DNA of 64,000 bases, from contig CM044967.1 in assembly GCA_024516035.1 (NCBI GenBank), positions 19,442,810 through 19,506,809 of the forward strand, given 5' to 3'. The DNA is from Bactericera cockerelli (taxonomy: Eukaryota; Arthropoda; Insecta; Hemiptera; Triozidae). The position numbers and the translations under genes were made by a program. Positions 47,020 through 57,755 of the stretch are shown here, in pieces (position 1 is the stretch's first letter; the number at the start of each line of letters is the position of its first letter). The notes under the pieces are model-generated. The model had not been told where the DNA came from and did not search any database. It saw only the letters and a program-made list of their open reading frames with translations.

Positions 47020-50000
47020 ATGTCGAACCAGGCCGCCGAACTTTTGTTGAGTTTCAGTGAAGTGAGGACGACACGGTTTGTGGCCGCTGCCAAAACGGAC
47101 GCTCTTGCTTCGCCACAAATATGTATAAGGTGAGAGAGAATTTCAATACCTTTTAGATCTAGTAGAACTTCTCACTTTTCTCTTTAAGAGTTTAGACTGA
47201 TTAAAGTCGCACCTAGCTCGCCACAAATATGTATAAGGTGAGAGAGAATTTGAATACCTTTTAGATCTAGTAGAACTTCTCACTTTTCTCTTTAAGAGTT
47301 TAGACTGATTAAAGTCGCACCTAATAGTCCCTTAATACTGAATTAGGTGTATTTTATTTAATATTTTTACCGGTAAAACATCTTTTTCATAGATGGTAGA
47401 TAAGGACTTGCATACCCACGACAGTAGGTACCCACCTACCCACGTTTCCTCTCTGAATGTCTAAGCTGATATTCTGCATGAGGAAACTGCGGGCTCTAGG
47501 TTCTCCTGCAATTGAAGTATATAGATAATTTTCTTTCCAAGAACCTTCATTGAAATAATTGCCTCTTAAATATCTAATCAGTCTAATCACACCTTATATA
47601 ACTTTTTCTTTATTTAGGTCATTCACTATTAATTTTTAATAATATGAATTTTTGATTATTCATTCAGATTTTATCTGATTATTCACTTGCCTTCTGCTTA
47701 ATAGACAATTTCATCATAAAACTAGCCACTAGCCATTATTTTATTAACTATTAAGTTGTTCGTTAAAAGCTCGATTAAATTACTCCATTAATGACCAAGC
47801 AAGAAGGAGACAACACTTTGTTTTTAATTATTTTGGTGCTTCTGGGCAAATGGTTAGAGACATTGTGAGATTTGACTCCCTCCTTTGACCATAAAATACC
47901 ATTTCCGAAAAAGTCACCAGTGCCGAAATTTGACTGTATTCGGGAGGAAAATCTCCTACAGAATATTCTTGGTGGAAGGAAGACTTGACAGCCCAATACA
48001 CAATTTTAAATTTCGAATCCAATAGGTACCTCATATAAAATTAAGTTTCACCACCGTCTTAATGTTCAAACCATTTTTTCTACAACCTAACCCAGAGTCT
48101 TATTATTATGTGGTCACAAACTCAAATTAATGATAAAAAATTCATGCACTGGGTGAGATTCGAACCAACGGATCTTTACGCTACCTGGATTACCAGACTA
48201 GCGCGTTAACCTCTTGACTACCAGTCACAATTCTTAATCAGCAAAAATTCTCAGCCAGCTTAATTGTTTTTGTTCATCCAATTGTAATTGCACTTATGTG
48301 CAATTCCATGGCACATAAGTTTTGATTTTTTTTTAAAGTTAGTAGCTAGCTATGTTTTAAGTATTTCAGTTTTTTTTTAGGTTTCGGTAATTGCAAATAA
48401 AGTGCGTTTAGGCAAACTTGATAATAAATAAATAAAATTTGATTCTCTCATCGTCTCATTATACTCCAGTCAAAATATTATTTCAGTCAATTTTTTATTT
48501 ATAAATAATAAATACATAAAAAAAAAAATCAACAATAAAATACGGGCATTCCCGCACCATCTTCATAAGGAAGGGCCATCACTCTCTTTCTTGATCCTCT
48601 GAGACTAAGCGATGTTGCTGGTTGCTCTAATGATCAAATATTGCTCCTGAGTCTTCTTAAGACTCAGGACTGATGAAACAATATTGCTCCTGAGTCTTCT
48701 TAAGACCCATGCTTAAGACTGATAAAAACGCCTTATTCCAATTGGCACTCATTTGCCATCCTTCTTAAATTTGAGTTAATTAGTTAGTCAAAACAAAAAA
48801 GTGAGAAGTTATACTCGATGGTCTCTATTGTTTGCTTTCAGTTCCAACTTCATGTCCAATGGCGACCTGAGTGACGAGGAGCTAGCTGATCTGCCCAGCT
48901 GTATCTATGCATCCCGCATCAACCATTCTCTTCCCCACTGGCAGATCAAGCAACAAGGTACATACATGGACTTAAAAAAATCTGGTATAAACATCACATG
49001 ACTTTCCTTATCCCCCAAAAAGAAGTCGAATTCCGTCACTGATGACTCAACGGTAACAGTTTTTAGTCAGCACCTCAAAATCATTGGATTTGATATGTCA
49101 CAACCCCCATCTAGGATGAAAAATAAAAAAAAGTTAGTCAAAGCGGGTCCCCCCCAAAATACCGGTAAATTAGGGCCGAGGTCCAAAAAGTTCAAGATAT
49201 CAAAAAAATGAATAGACCCCTACTATTTTTTTAATCTAAGAAAATTTTGTTCTCTAATTATTTTTGTATACTTAACCAATCCAGAGGAACTACCCTTGCG
49301 GCCACTTTTTGCGACTCTGCGGCCGATTTCAACCAAAAGTTTCGTGATTCGTCTGTTGTATAAAATTAATATGCATACCAAATTTCAAGTCTCTAGCTCT
49401 TACCGTTCTCGAGATATCCTGTTCACACACAGACAGACAGACGCACGGACCAATGGCTGAAAACAACTTTTTTGGTATCCTGAGGCTATGATTCTTCCAG
49501 AAATGTGAAAAACTGTGTAGGTCAAATTTTCGACGAATACAATACTTTCCTTATTAGGTATAGGATAAGGAAAGTAAAAACACTGGGCTCACAGGCCCTC
49601 ATTCCGAAAGTTATAGTTCAAGTTACCGACCTCAGTAGCTTGAACGATAAGGCGATGGACTTGTAACCTGGAGGTCGGTGGTTCAAGTCCCGGTTTCAGC
49701 GTGGATTTATTAAAGCGAGTTCGAGCAGTTGTGATTTCCCTTATACAAAGTTAAATTTGAGCTGGAAATCGTTATTTTATCCATGTTTCTCTTATATCCA
49801 TGTTTCTCTTATATCTAGGTTTCTCTTATAGTATGGTATAGTATAGTATAGTATATTTATCGTTTATTAGACATTGAAAAATGTATAAAACATAGTCACC
49901 CTATCTAACTTATGACTAAGAAAAAATATCCAGGTTTGACTGTATGATGAATAATATCCTTTTCAGACAATCCCGAGCTCTCCCCATTCATCGGCCGCGG

Positions 50001-53000
50001 AGGCAGCAGCTACTACGCCTCCCCCTCCCCCAGTAACCTCCGCAGCCAGCGTGGCGCCGGCACCTTGCGCGAGAGGAAGAGACTGGCGAGACCAGGCGAG
50101 TCCCGGTCCAGACATGACCGCGCCCCGGTCAAAATGTAAGAGCCTCTCCACTGATGGTCTTTTTTTTGGTTTTACGTCGCTTTCAAGCTGCATGGTCATA
50201 TATTTTTTTTTTGGCATTAGTTGGCAAGGCCATTCCATACCGCCATAAAATTTTATTTTATTATTTTACATTTTACGAATAAAATATCCATGAAAAAAAT
50301 ACGTACCTAAAAATTATTGAAAAGGGTAAAAAAATTATATGTGGATTTTGTTTTGCTGTATGAAAGAAAAAATAAAACCATAAGTTCTGGTATCCTGCAG
50401 AATAGTTTCATATGAGTTTCATATGAGTAGTCACTGTGGCAGAGTGAGTTAGCGCGCTTGGCATTGCACACATGGTGACCTGGGTTCGATTTCCAGCGGG
50501 GTAGGATTTTTTCCGCTCTGTACTTGGATGTTCGGGGTCCACTCATACCTCGTGAGGAAAAATGAGTAGCTGCTTTGATGTGAAGCAGCGACCAGTGGCA
50601 GAATCATAGGCAAAAAAAATAATACAAGATATTGTAAATTAAAGTGGTAAAGTCCTATGTTTCTGCGCTACCCACTAAAATTGTGACATAATAACACAAA
50701 GAAAAAGCATTATTATTATTATATTATAGTTTCATATGAGCATGGTCAAATGGTCATATCACGGGGGTTTTAATAATAATAATAATAACTCTTTATTGAC
50801 AAGAATAATATTGACAAAGGGCGTGATTATTGCCTGAGTCACTCTCTTTTACCCTCCATTTGCTGGAAACTCACAAACCAGCTACTCAAATTAACCTCAC
50901 CAGACTTTGTGGGGCTGGGAATAGCCAGCATCACGAGGAAAATGCATGGTCACCCATTCAAGTCCTAGCCTTGGTGGACGTTGCTTAAAATGTAAGAGCC
51001 TCTCCACGGATGGTCGTTAACTAGTTTAATTCTGGCTGGGGGGACGTTAGACAGGGACAAGACCAGTGTCTCGCTACATGACTGAAAAAAGAAAATAGAC
51101 TAGCCTCCATTTCAAACGGTCGTAAGCGTCTTCAGCTCTGATATTTAGGATTCGCATGTCTTCCATTATTTTGTCCCACCACCTTGATCGGGGTCTTCCT
51201 CTGGGTCTTTGTCCTTTTGGTGTACATTCCCACACTAATAATAATAATAATAATTATAAGATTTATTCATAAAATCGTCTTTCTCAGTGATTAAAATCCC
51301 TTTAAATAACCAATGATGTACTTTTAGGGACAGTTATTTTTATTGTTGATTATTATATTATTACTCACTCTTGTGTTTAATTTTCTCCCCAGCAGTATCA
51401 TTATTACTCACTCTTGTGTTTAATTTTCTCTCCAGCAGTATCATTATTACTCACTCTTGTGTTTAATTTTCTCTCCAGCAGTATCATTATTACTCACTCT
51501 TGTGTTTAATTTTCTCCCCAGCAGTATCATTATTACTCACTCTTGTGTTTAATTTTCTCTCCAGCAGTATCATTATTACTCACTCTTGTGTTTAATTTTC
51601 TCCCCAGCAGTATCATTATTACTCACTCTTGTGTTTAATTTTCTCTCCAGCAGTATCATTATTACTCACTCTTGTGTTTAATTTTCTCTGCAACTGTATC
51701 ATTATTACTCACTCTTGTGTTTAATTTTCTCTCCAGCAGTATCATTATTCCTCACTCTTGTGTTTAATTTTCTCTCCAGGAGTATCATTATTACTCACTC
51801 TTGTGTTTAATTTTCTCTCCAGCAGTATCATTATTACTCACTCTTGTGTTTAATTTTCTCTCCAGCAGTATCATTATTACTTACTCTTGTGTTTAATTTT
51901 CTCTGCAACTGTATCATTATTACTCACTCTTGTGTTTAATTTTCTCTCCAGCAGTATTATTATTACTCACTCTTGTGTTTAATTTTCTCTCCAGCAGTAT
52001 CATTATTACTCACTCTTGTGTTTAATTTTCTCTCCAGCAGTATCATTATTACTTACTCTTGTGTTTAAGTAGTCACTGTGGCAGAGTGAGTTAGCGCGCT
52101 AGGCATTGCACACATGGTGACCTGGGTTCGATTCCCAGCGGGGAGGATTTTTCTGCTCTGTACTTGGATGTTCGGGGTCCACTCATACCTCGTGAGGAAA
52201 AATGAGTAGCTGCTTTAATGTGAGCAGCGACCAGTGGCGGAATTATAGGCAAAAATAAAATATTAGGATAATAAAGATATGGAAAAGTCCTATAATTCTG
52301 CGCTACCCACTAAAATTGTGATATAATAACATAAAGAAACGGATCAAAGAATATCCATCGCCATCCAGAAAGGCAATGCAGCATGCGTCATGGGGACCTT
52401 GCCAAGCTGTTCCAAAATGGATGAGATATTTTATTTGTAACATTTTAGAAAATTTTAAATAAAATATATATTTATGATGAGATATTCGAAAAAAAAAGAA
52501 ACTCATTTATTTATTTATTTATTTACTCTTGTGTTTAATTTTCTCTCCAGCAGTATCAACACCGCGTTCGATGAACTCCGTGGTCACGTGCCCACCTTCC
52601 CCTACGAGAAGCGTCTGAGCAAGATCGACACGTTGAGACTTGCCATCGCCTACATCGCTCTCCTGAGAGAGCTCCTAGCCACGGACGTGGATCCTCTGTC
52701 CTATGTGGAGAACACGCTGAGGTCGGGCGACCGCCATCACGAGAGAGCCGAGTGGAACACCAGCGGTAGGTGGACGTTATCAGTATAGTGAGAAGTTGTT
52801 CTAGATCAGTATAATCAGAAAAGTGAGAACTTGTACTAGATCAGTATAATCAGATCTGAATGCAATATTATAATTCCCAGATTTTCTACCTTGGTTCAAC
52901 GAGGGGTTGTTTTTAGTGGGTTCGCCAAATCCCATTCTCCCGATCTCATAGTTGGTAAGGCCTTTCTCGATAGCTGGGACTTGGGGGTGTAGATACATAT

Positions 53001-53711
53001 CACTATGTGTTTTGTACTCCGTGGTCCTTGCTCTTGGGTTCGGTTTTGTCTGCTATTTGCGTATCGGGTTCATTGTTTCTTTGGAAATTTTTTCCCCTCG
53101 TACAAAAAAAAAGTATAATCAGAAAAGTGAGAAGTTGTACTAGATCAGTATAATGAGAAAAGTGAGAACTTGTACTAGATCAGTATAATGAGAAAAGTGG
53201 GAACTTGTTCTAGATCAGTATAATCAGAAAAGTGAGAACTTGTACTAGATCAGTATAATCAGAAAAGTGAGTAGTTGTACTAGATCTGGCCTACGTGCCA
53301 GAAAGCATGCTCACTCTCATAATCTCTCTTTCAACTGTCACACAAAGCACTCTGATTGGTCAATTTTAACGAAATGACCAGAGTGCGTTGTGTGACAGTT
53401 GAAAGGGAGCAAATTTCAAATCGATATGCATAGAAATTTATTAATAATAATTCATAACTCCGTGTCCGTGAGATAGAGACAGATATCTTAATCACGGTGG
53501 TGAGAGGATTATATGGACGCCCAGATCCAATGGGTAGGTTTCTTTCATGTCCATATAGAAATTTCTTGTAAAGAAAATATAATCAAATCATCTTTTTTTT
53601 TCAGATTTAAGTGCCAGATTAACGTGGATCAATTGGGAAAATCTCGGAGTCAGTCCAAACGGCCGAGGTGTGCTGAATTCACTGTCCCTGACATCCGATC
53701 TTTTGAACTAA
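47020..53711 (+). CDS. Fer2: bHLH transcription factor, Fer2-like (48-related/Ptf1a group), 5 coding exons
   Basis: Exons 47020-47129, 48842-48957, 49967-50135, 52551-52765, 53605-53711 (TAA). All junctions are GT-AG and in phase, giving about 238 residues. The HLH lies at about 133-174: [10 protein letters not shown] (helix 1), [20 protein letters not shown], then helix 2 ending ALLRELL. The tail contains [19 protein letters not shown]. The [15 protein letters not shown] core marks the Ptf1a/Fer group; the helix 1 variant and WINWENLGV tail favour Fer2 from memory. Such factors act in the nucleus as E-box-binding heterodimers. Odd: the basic-like LRERKRL (109-115) is separated from SIN by about 17 residues ([10 protein letters not shown]...), whereas normal bHLH proteins have about two. 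Exon 1 rests on an open frame and matching phase only; a start at 48852 is the fallback, and 47008 is another in-frame ATG. The exon 4 acceptor is a NAGNAG (CCAGCAG). Confidence 0.83.
47110..47330. repeat. 108-bp tandem duplication of the exon 1 donor region
   Basis: CGCCACAAATATGTATAAGG followed by TGAGAGAGAATTT occurs at 47111 and again at 47219. Both copies continue through TTTTAGATCTAGTAGAACTT and GACTGATTAAAGTCGCACCT. The second copy carries an identical 5' splice site; using it would add 108 nt with an immediate in-frame TGA. Confidence 0.9.
48055..48235 (-). mobile_element. SINE, group B
   Basis: Minus-strand copy in intron 1 of the Fer2-like gene. Plus strand: CTTATTATTATGTGGTCACA, B-box complement GATTCGAACC, head CTACCTGGATTACCAGACTA and CCTCTTGACTACCAGTCAC. 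Confidence 0.85.
48975..49580. mobile_element. Interspersed element with ACTTTCCTTATC inverted ends, copy 2
   Basis: Second copy of the element at 13641-14280, with the same ends (ACTTTCCTTATC / GATAAGGAAAGT) and the same internal marker CGGACCAATGGCTGAAAACA. It starts about 20 bp after the donor of exon 2 of the Fer2-like gene. Confidence 0.75.
49626..49740 (+). mobile_element. SINE, group A
   Basis: Head ACCGACCTCAGTAGCTTGAA, B box GGTTCAAGTCCC, body TTTCAGCGTGGATTTATTAA. Its 3' end is replaced by the pogo-type MITE. Confidence 0.8.
49745..49942. mobile_element. Pogo/Tigger-like MITE, partial
   Basis: It ends AATATCCAGGTTTGACTG next to TA, like the intact copies at 57580 and 29850. The left end is degraded and a GTATAGTATA run is included. 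Its right end is only 24 bp upstream of exon 3 of the Fer2-like gene, so it supplies part of that intron's 3' end. Confidence 0.6.
50429..50715 (+). mobile_element. SINE, group C
   Basis: Head CACTGTGGCAGAGTGAGTTA, B box GGGTTCGATTTCC, body to TGCGCTACCCACTAAAATTG and ACACAAAGAAA. Intron 3 of the Fer2-like gene. Confidence 0.88.
50770..50900 (-). mobile_element. LINE 3' end fragment, inverted
   Basis: It begins TAATAATAATAATAACTCTT, the inverted repeat tail, and contains GGGCGTGATTATTGCCTGAG, the GGCAATA-type tail block seen at 22150. Confidence 0.6.
51355..52068 (+). repeat. 43-bp tandem array carrying copies of the Fer2-like exon 4 splice acceptor
   Basis: About 17 units of 43 bp containing GTGTTTAATTTTCTCTCCAG followed by CAGTATCA. 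The authentic acceptor at 52530-52558 has the same sequence through CAGTATCA before the exon continues ACACCGCG. So the branch/polypyrimidine/AG region and the first eight exon bases were multiplied upstream. A few units vary (CTCCCC, GCAACTG). Confidence 0.95.
52069..52522 (+). mobile_element. SINE, group C, with 16-bp target duplication
   Basis: Flanked by TTACTCTTGTGTTTAA at 52053-52068 and 52523-52538. Head CACTGTGGCAGAGTGAGTTA, B box GGGTTCGATTCCC, group C body, an extra 3' segment (about 52325-52500) and an ATTT-repeat tail. The insertion went into the last unit of the 43-bp array, separating it from the functional acceptor. Confidence 0.92.
52789..53290. repeat. 35-bp minisatellite with GAAAAGTGAGAAGTT core (two blocks)
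   Basis: Blocks at 52789-52855 and 53111-53290 with the unit AGTATAATCAGAAAAGTGAG plus AACTTGTACTAGATC, period 35. The same core occurs singly near 28785, 48797, 55505 and 58725 and inverted at 38895 and 47170. Intron 4 of the Fer2-like gene. Confidence 0.9.
53299..53410. mobile_element. Foldback MITE, truncated copy
   Basis: CAGAAAGCATGCTCACTCTC, CACTCTGATTGGTCAATTTT and the returning arm CAGAGTGCGTTGTGTGACAG match the complete copy at 28976. The outer part of the right arm is missing. Confidence 0.8.
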
Positions 53712-53825
53712 ATTACCAAAATTTAGACTACTCTAGAAGACCTCTGTAATATTTTCTAGTCTCATTTGTGATTATAACAGCAAACTCGTAGTAATCCGTG
53801 TATTTAGTGTAGCCCACGTTACAAC

Positions 53826-54041
53826 AGTAATATCAATCTTTGGTGGAAGGTAACCCCACCAGGCGAGGTTAATGCTCAAAGCATTTTCTACCACCTAACC
53901 CTCAGAGTCTTATTATTATGTGGTCGCAAACTCAAATTAATGAGGAAAAATTCATGCACTGAGTGGGATTCGAACCAATGGATGCTTACGCTACCTGGAT
54001 TACCAGACTAGAGCGTTAACCACTTGACTACCAGTGCACAG
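53826..54041 (-). mobile_element. SINE, group B, reference copy
   Basis: Complete minus-strand copy. Plus strand runs GGTGGAAGGTAACCCCACCA, GCGAGGTTAATGCTCAAAGC, ATTTTCTACCACCTAACCCT, CTTATTATTATGTGGTCGCA, CATGCACTGAGTGGGATTCG, then the head CTACCTGGATTACCAGACTA and CCACTTGACTACCAGTGCAC. Length about 215 bp. Confidence 0.9.
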
Positions 54042-54334
54042 TCATCATCATCATCAACGTCATCATAATTAATTTATTATAGATAGATTACTAGATTCTA
54101 GACTAGTCTAGAGGATCTCCGTAAAATTTTCTAGTCGCACTTGTGATTATAGCAGCATACTGGTAGTAGTCCGTGTATTTATGGCCGGTTCTATCAATAA
54201 ATGACAAAACCAAGTTTTATAGAAAAATCGGCTTGGCTCAATCTCGTATGCACTTTGTACAGACCCACAAGCGCTAATTTGACGAATACTTTTGGAAATA
54301 GCGTTTCCAATCCGAGATTCGTAACATATCGATA

Positions 54335-54489
54335 CAGACCTCAGTAGCTTGATCGATAAGGCGGCGGACTTTTAACCTGGAGGTCGGTGGTTCAAGTCCC
54401 GGTTTCAGCGTAGATTTCGTAAAGCGAGTTCGAGTAGTTGTGATATCACGAAAGTGATTAACATAAATAGTCTTAAAAAAAAAAAAAAA
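54335..54489 (+). mobile_element. SINE, group A, full copy
   Basis: Head AGACCTCAGTAGCTTGATCG, B box GGTTCAAGTCCC, body TTTCAGCGTAGATTTCGTAA, AGTGATTAACATAAATAG, poly-A tail at 54476-54489. Confidence 0.88.
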
Positions 54490-56135
54490 TTATATATCGA
54501 AACCCCGGTTTGGTAAAATTGATAGAACCGCCCATTGGTGTAGTCCACCTTACAATGGATGAAAATAAAATGTAGACATTAACCAAAAGTTTGGCTGTAT
54601 GGAATGGCCATGCCTGCCAATGCCAAAAAAAACCCAAAGTTAAAACACTGCCTTTTGTTTGACCATCATCAGAAGGTGGGGTCACTGAAAACTATGGTAG
54701 CTGTGAAGAAATCATCTAGAGTTTCTACCTATACTAATATTGATTAAAGAAGGCTACTAATATTTTTACTAAGCTACTAAGTAGTAAAATTGATTCTGTT
54801 GGAAACAGAAAAAAGATAATATGTTTGTTGGGTAAATGTTGGGTTGAAAATAGCAGAATATTTTGAATGATAGTTTATCCAAGTTTTAAATATGAAATTG
54901 AAGCAAGCTGGGAAGCTCTCTTCATCTTTCAATCATTGTTAGTCTTCTTTTACTCTGTCTTATCCTGCACAAGCAGCGTCGACGTTGTTCAACCTCATGG
55001 TTGAGATTGGTTGGTTTTGGGATACCTTTCCTAACGTCAACGGGGGTTTTACCTAACCATTCGCGGGGAATCGTACCAGCACTACCAGCTACCCACATTA
55101 ACCTCACCCAGTCTGGGTATTAGCCTCACATGTACGGAGCTTCACATTTTAATCATTGTAGTACATCCCTTTAATGGACAATCTCTGATCTCTAGGATTG
55201 TAGGTTCCTGGTATAGAGGAGTTTTTTTTTTTATGAAATGATCTCAGTGCAATGCAATAGAATTGTAGATCCTAACATCTGTTATTTATTTTTATTTTGT
55301 CTATACTTTTTACATTATCACTAATTATTACTTACTCACTACTACTTACACTTACTTTGTTTATATTTTCAATTTCTGTTAGAATAGCTTTGGTGCGGGA
55401 AAATGACCAGCGGGGTATTTGGAGAATAAAAGCTAAACCAACAATACTTAATTCCGTGAGGTCACACAGGAAAGTGTTGTAATGGGATCGAACAGGAAAG
55501 TGTCTGTTAAAAAAGAAAAGTGAGAAGTTTTATCCTTTAAAATATGTCTCTAGGGTGGAGTGTAATTTCGAAAAAAGTCGAAATTTTGAATGGTTACTCA
55601 TGAAAGTTTCTAAAAGTCTCAAATTACCCGATTTTTTTCGTTCAAAAGTTGAGCTTTTTGATAAAAAATTAGTCCATACCACAAGTTTTACTTTAGCCTC
55701 TTTGAATTGAGATAATTATAATTGCACATTCTGCGTGAGTCATGGTTTCCCGGACCATTCCTTTTATTTTACTACTTCATCTTATTGTCCCATGTTAACT
55801 TTCGTATTGGTTTATTGTATTGTATTGTATTTTATTTGTTTCACTCGCGTTAACAATCTTCTTTTGGATAAATATGAAATAAACTTGAATCATGAAGCAG
55901 TCGGTAGCTATTTCTGGTAAATACACATGTTTTATTTTTATAAGTATTCTAGAGATAGAGGTTTTCACTCATATAATTTTTTTCAGAGTTTTATTTTACC
56001 GAAAATTCTTGTATTTTTAGACCTCCTTCTTATTTCTAGTTAATTTTTTCTTATTTTATTCAAAACTTTTGAACTTTTTTGTGAATTTCAATTTATTCAT
56101 GAATTTGGCCCCTCATTAAAAAAAAATAAGGTTAA
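54490..56135. other. Intergenic, no gene seen
   Basis: It contains a repeat fragment at 54950-55140 (GGGAATCGTACCAGC, CTACCCACATTAACCTCACC) related to blocks at 31950 and 24650, a single GAAAAGTGAGAAGTTTT at about 55517, and otherwise AT-rich DNA. No coding frame convinced me. Confidence 0.4.
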
Positions 56136-56375
56136 TTGCCGTATTATGAAACAGGATTGGTAAATCCAAGCCGACCCTTAGATTTTATCAGGTGACCGAA
56201 AATAAGATTTTACGTCACGAAGGCTGGCGACAGCTCCGATACACCACAGAAGTAACATACATCTACAAAAAGCTCGGCTTAGATATGACCTCTACAGTTG
56301 TTGTCAAGGTGAAAGTTAAGGGATAGTGTCCACTAAGATTAACAAATCCTATTTCATAATTCGGCCCTAAGTCAT
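56136..56375. mobile_element. AGGGCC-type MITE (group G)
   Basis: Left end TATTATGAAACAGGATTGGT and right end AATCCTATTTCATAATTCGG CCCTAAG are inverted copies, with a divergent centre but GGGATAGTGTCCACTAAGAT retained. Confidence 0.7.
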
Positions 56376-56569
56376 TGTATACACACACAGTACACACTAT
56401 AGAGTTATACACCGGAAGGTATTTACCTACAGAAATAAACTAATCTCAGTAGCTCGTTCCTCGATCATCTCAGTAGACATACTCATGGCAGAGTTTAGTA
56501 AGGTGGGTTTCAGTAATTTTGTGATAACCACAAATATAATTATCTTTTATTAGTCAGAAATAACCATGA

Positions 56570-57045
56570 AACAAGAAAAAACATGACAGTGAGGGATAAT
56601 CAGCATTGATTCAGAGACAGAGGTAGATTTATTTAAAATGAATGTATGAAAAATACTCATTTTTTGGGAGTGATTAATAGACAAATTCTATATCACAAGT
56701 CAATGCTTTGCGTCGGTTTCCCTTTCTTACACAGTACGCAATCCATGACTTAGTGCCACAGAGGTATTACAAAGATGTCTATTAAATCCGCCCTCAGTAA
56801 AAAAAAAAAAAAAAAAAAAAACAAGTAGGTATGAATTAATTATTTATGATAAAGGAAGATCACTTTACATTTTGTATGGCTATCAGAGAGTTAGGATAAA
56901 ATCGAGATGATTAAAGGCAAAATTAATAGACAAATCGATAACTTAAGTAATTGCTTAGCATCAGACCCATCTAAGACTGTGCGCAATCAGAGACTTAGCG
57001 CCACAGAGGTATTACAAAAACGTCCATGAACTTCGCCCTAAGAGT
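56570..57045. repeat. Two diverged direct repeats of about 240 bp
   Basis: GCGCCACAGAGGTATTACAA-type segments occur at about 56755 and 56999, each preceded by ACGCAATC/GCGCAATC and TTAATAGACAAAT. A 24-bp poly-A run separates them at 56798-56821. Confidence 0.65.
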
Positions 57046-57579
57046 CTCATTCACACCACAAAACAACTATTTGCAATCGTTACAATCGACTACTATTTTG
57101 TTAAACAACTAATTTGCAATTTGGCGACGCAGTAACTTTATTTCCTTAGGCGAGAATCAAACTTTCAAAATGCATGCAGACTAGCAGAATGCAGGAATCC
57201 AACTCAAGTTCCAATTCAAAATATGGATACGTGCCAATACTACCTTAATCAAGGAGAAATCTATGCCAACCTATGAACCTTATCATGTAACTTTGTAGGT
57301 CCAACTATCTACCAGCCAAATAGCAGAGATAGCGCGGAAAAAAATGAAAGTGATATGACCATGCAGTTGAAAGACACGCTAAACCCAAATAAAAAAAATT
57401 GATAGGAATCGTTCACCATAAAATCAATTGAGTTACGTGAGATAGTGATAAAAGTTCAAAAAAGCTCTATCTACCATTACGACTTTCCTGAGAAAAGCAC
57501 AGTACCTGCTTCATAGTGTTGGATGGATCATAATTATGTACACCCGTAAACTACAGATGCCGGTGAAGATTGCAAAGTA

Positions 57580-57755
57580 CAGTCGAACCTGGATATAATG
57601 TACTCGGATATAATAGAAAACTCTTTATAATAGAGAAAATCTCAGGTCCCTGCGTCACCTCTTTATGTGTAATAGAGAACTGGCTATATTAGAAACCTCT
57701 TTATAATAGAATTTTTGCTCTGTCCGTTGGGTTCTATTATATCCAGGTTCCACTG
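57580..57755. mobile_element. Pogo/Tigger-like MITE, intact (176 bp)
   Basis: It starts CAGTCGAACCTGGATATAAT, ends TATATCCAGGTTCCACTG, and is flanked by TA on both sides (57578-57579, 57756-57757). Internal AGAAAACTCTTTATAATAGA repeats extend the termini. Confidence 0.88.

Noticed and set aside
46569..47118. Overlapping frames of 106-117 codons
   Set aside because: They cross the CT-rich leader of the Fer2-like gene on both strands. Only the frame from 47020 joins downstream exons in phase.
51355..52068. Regular array resembling a CRISPR
   Set aside because: Units are contiguous 43-bp repeats without unique spacers, in a eukaryotic intron.
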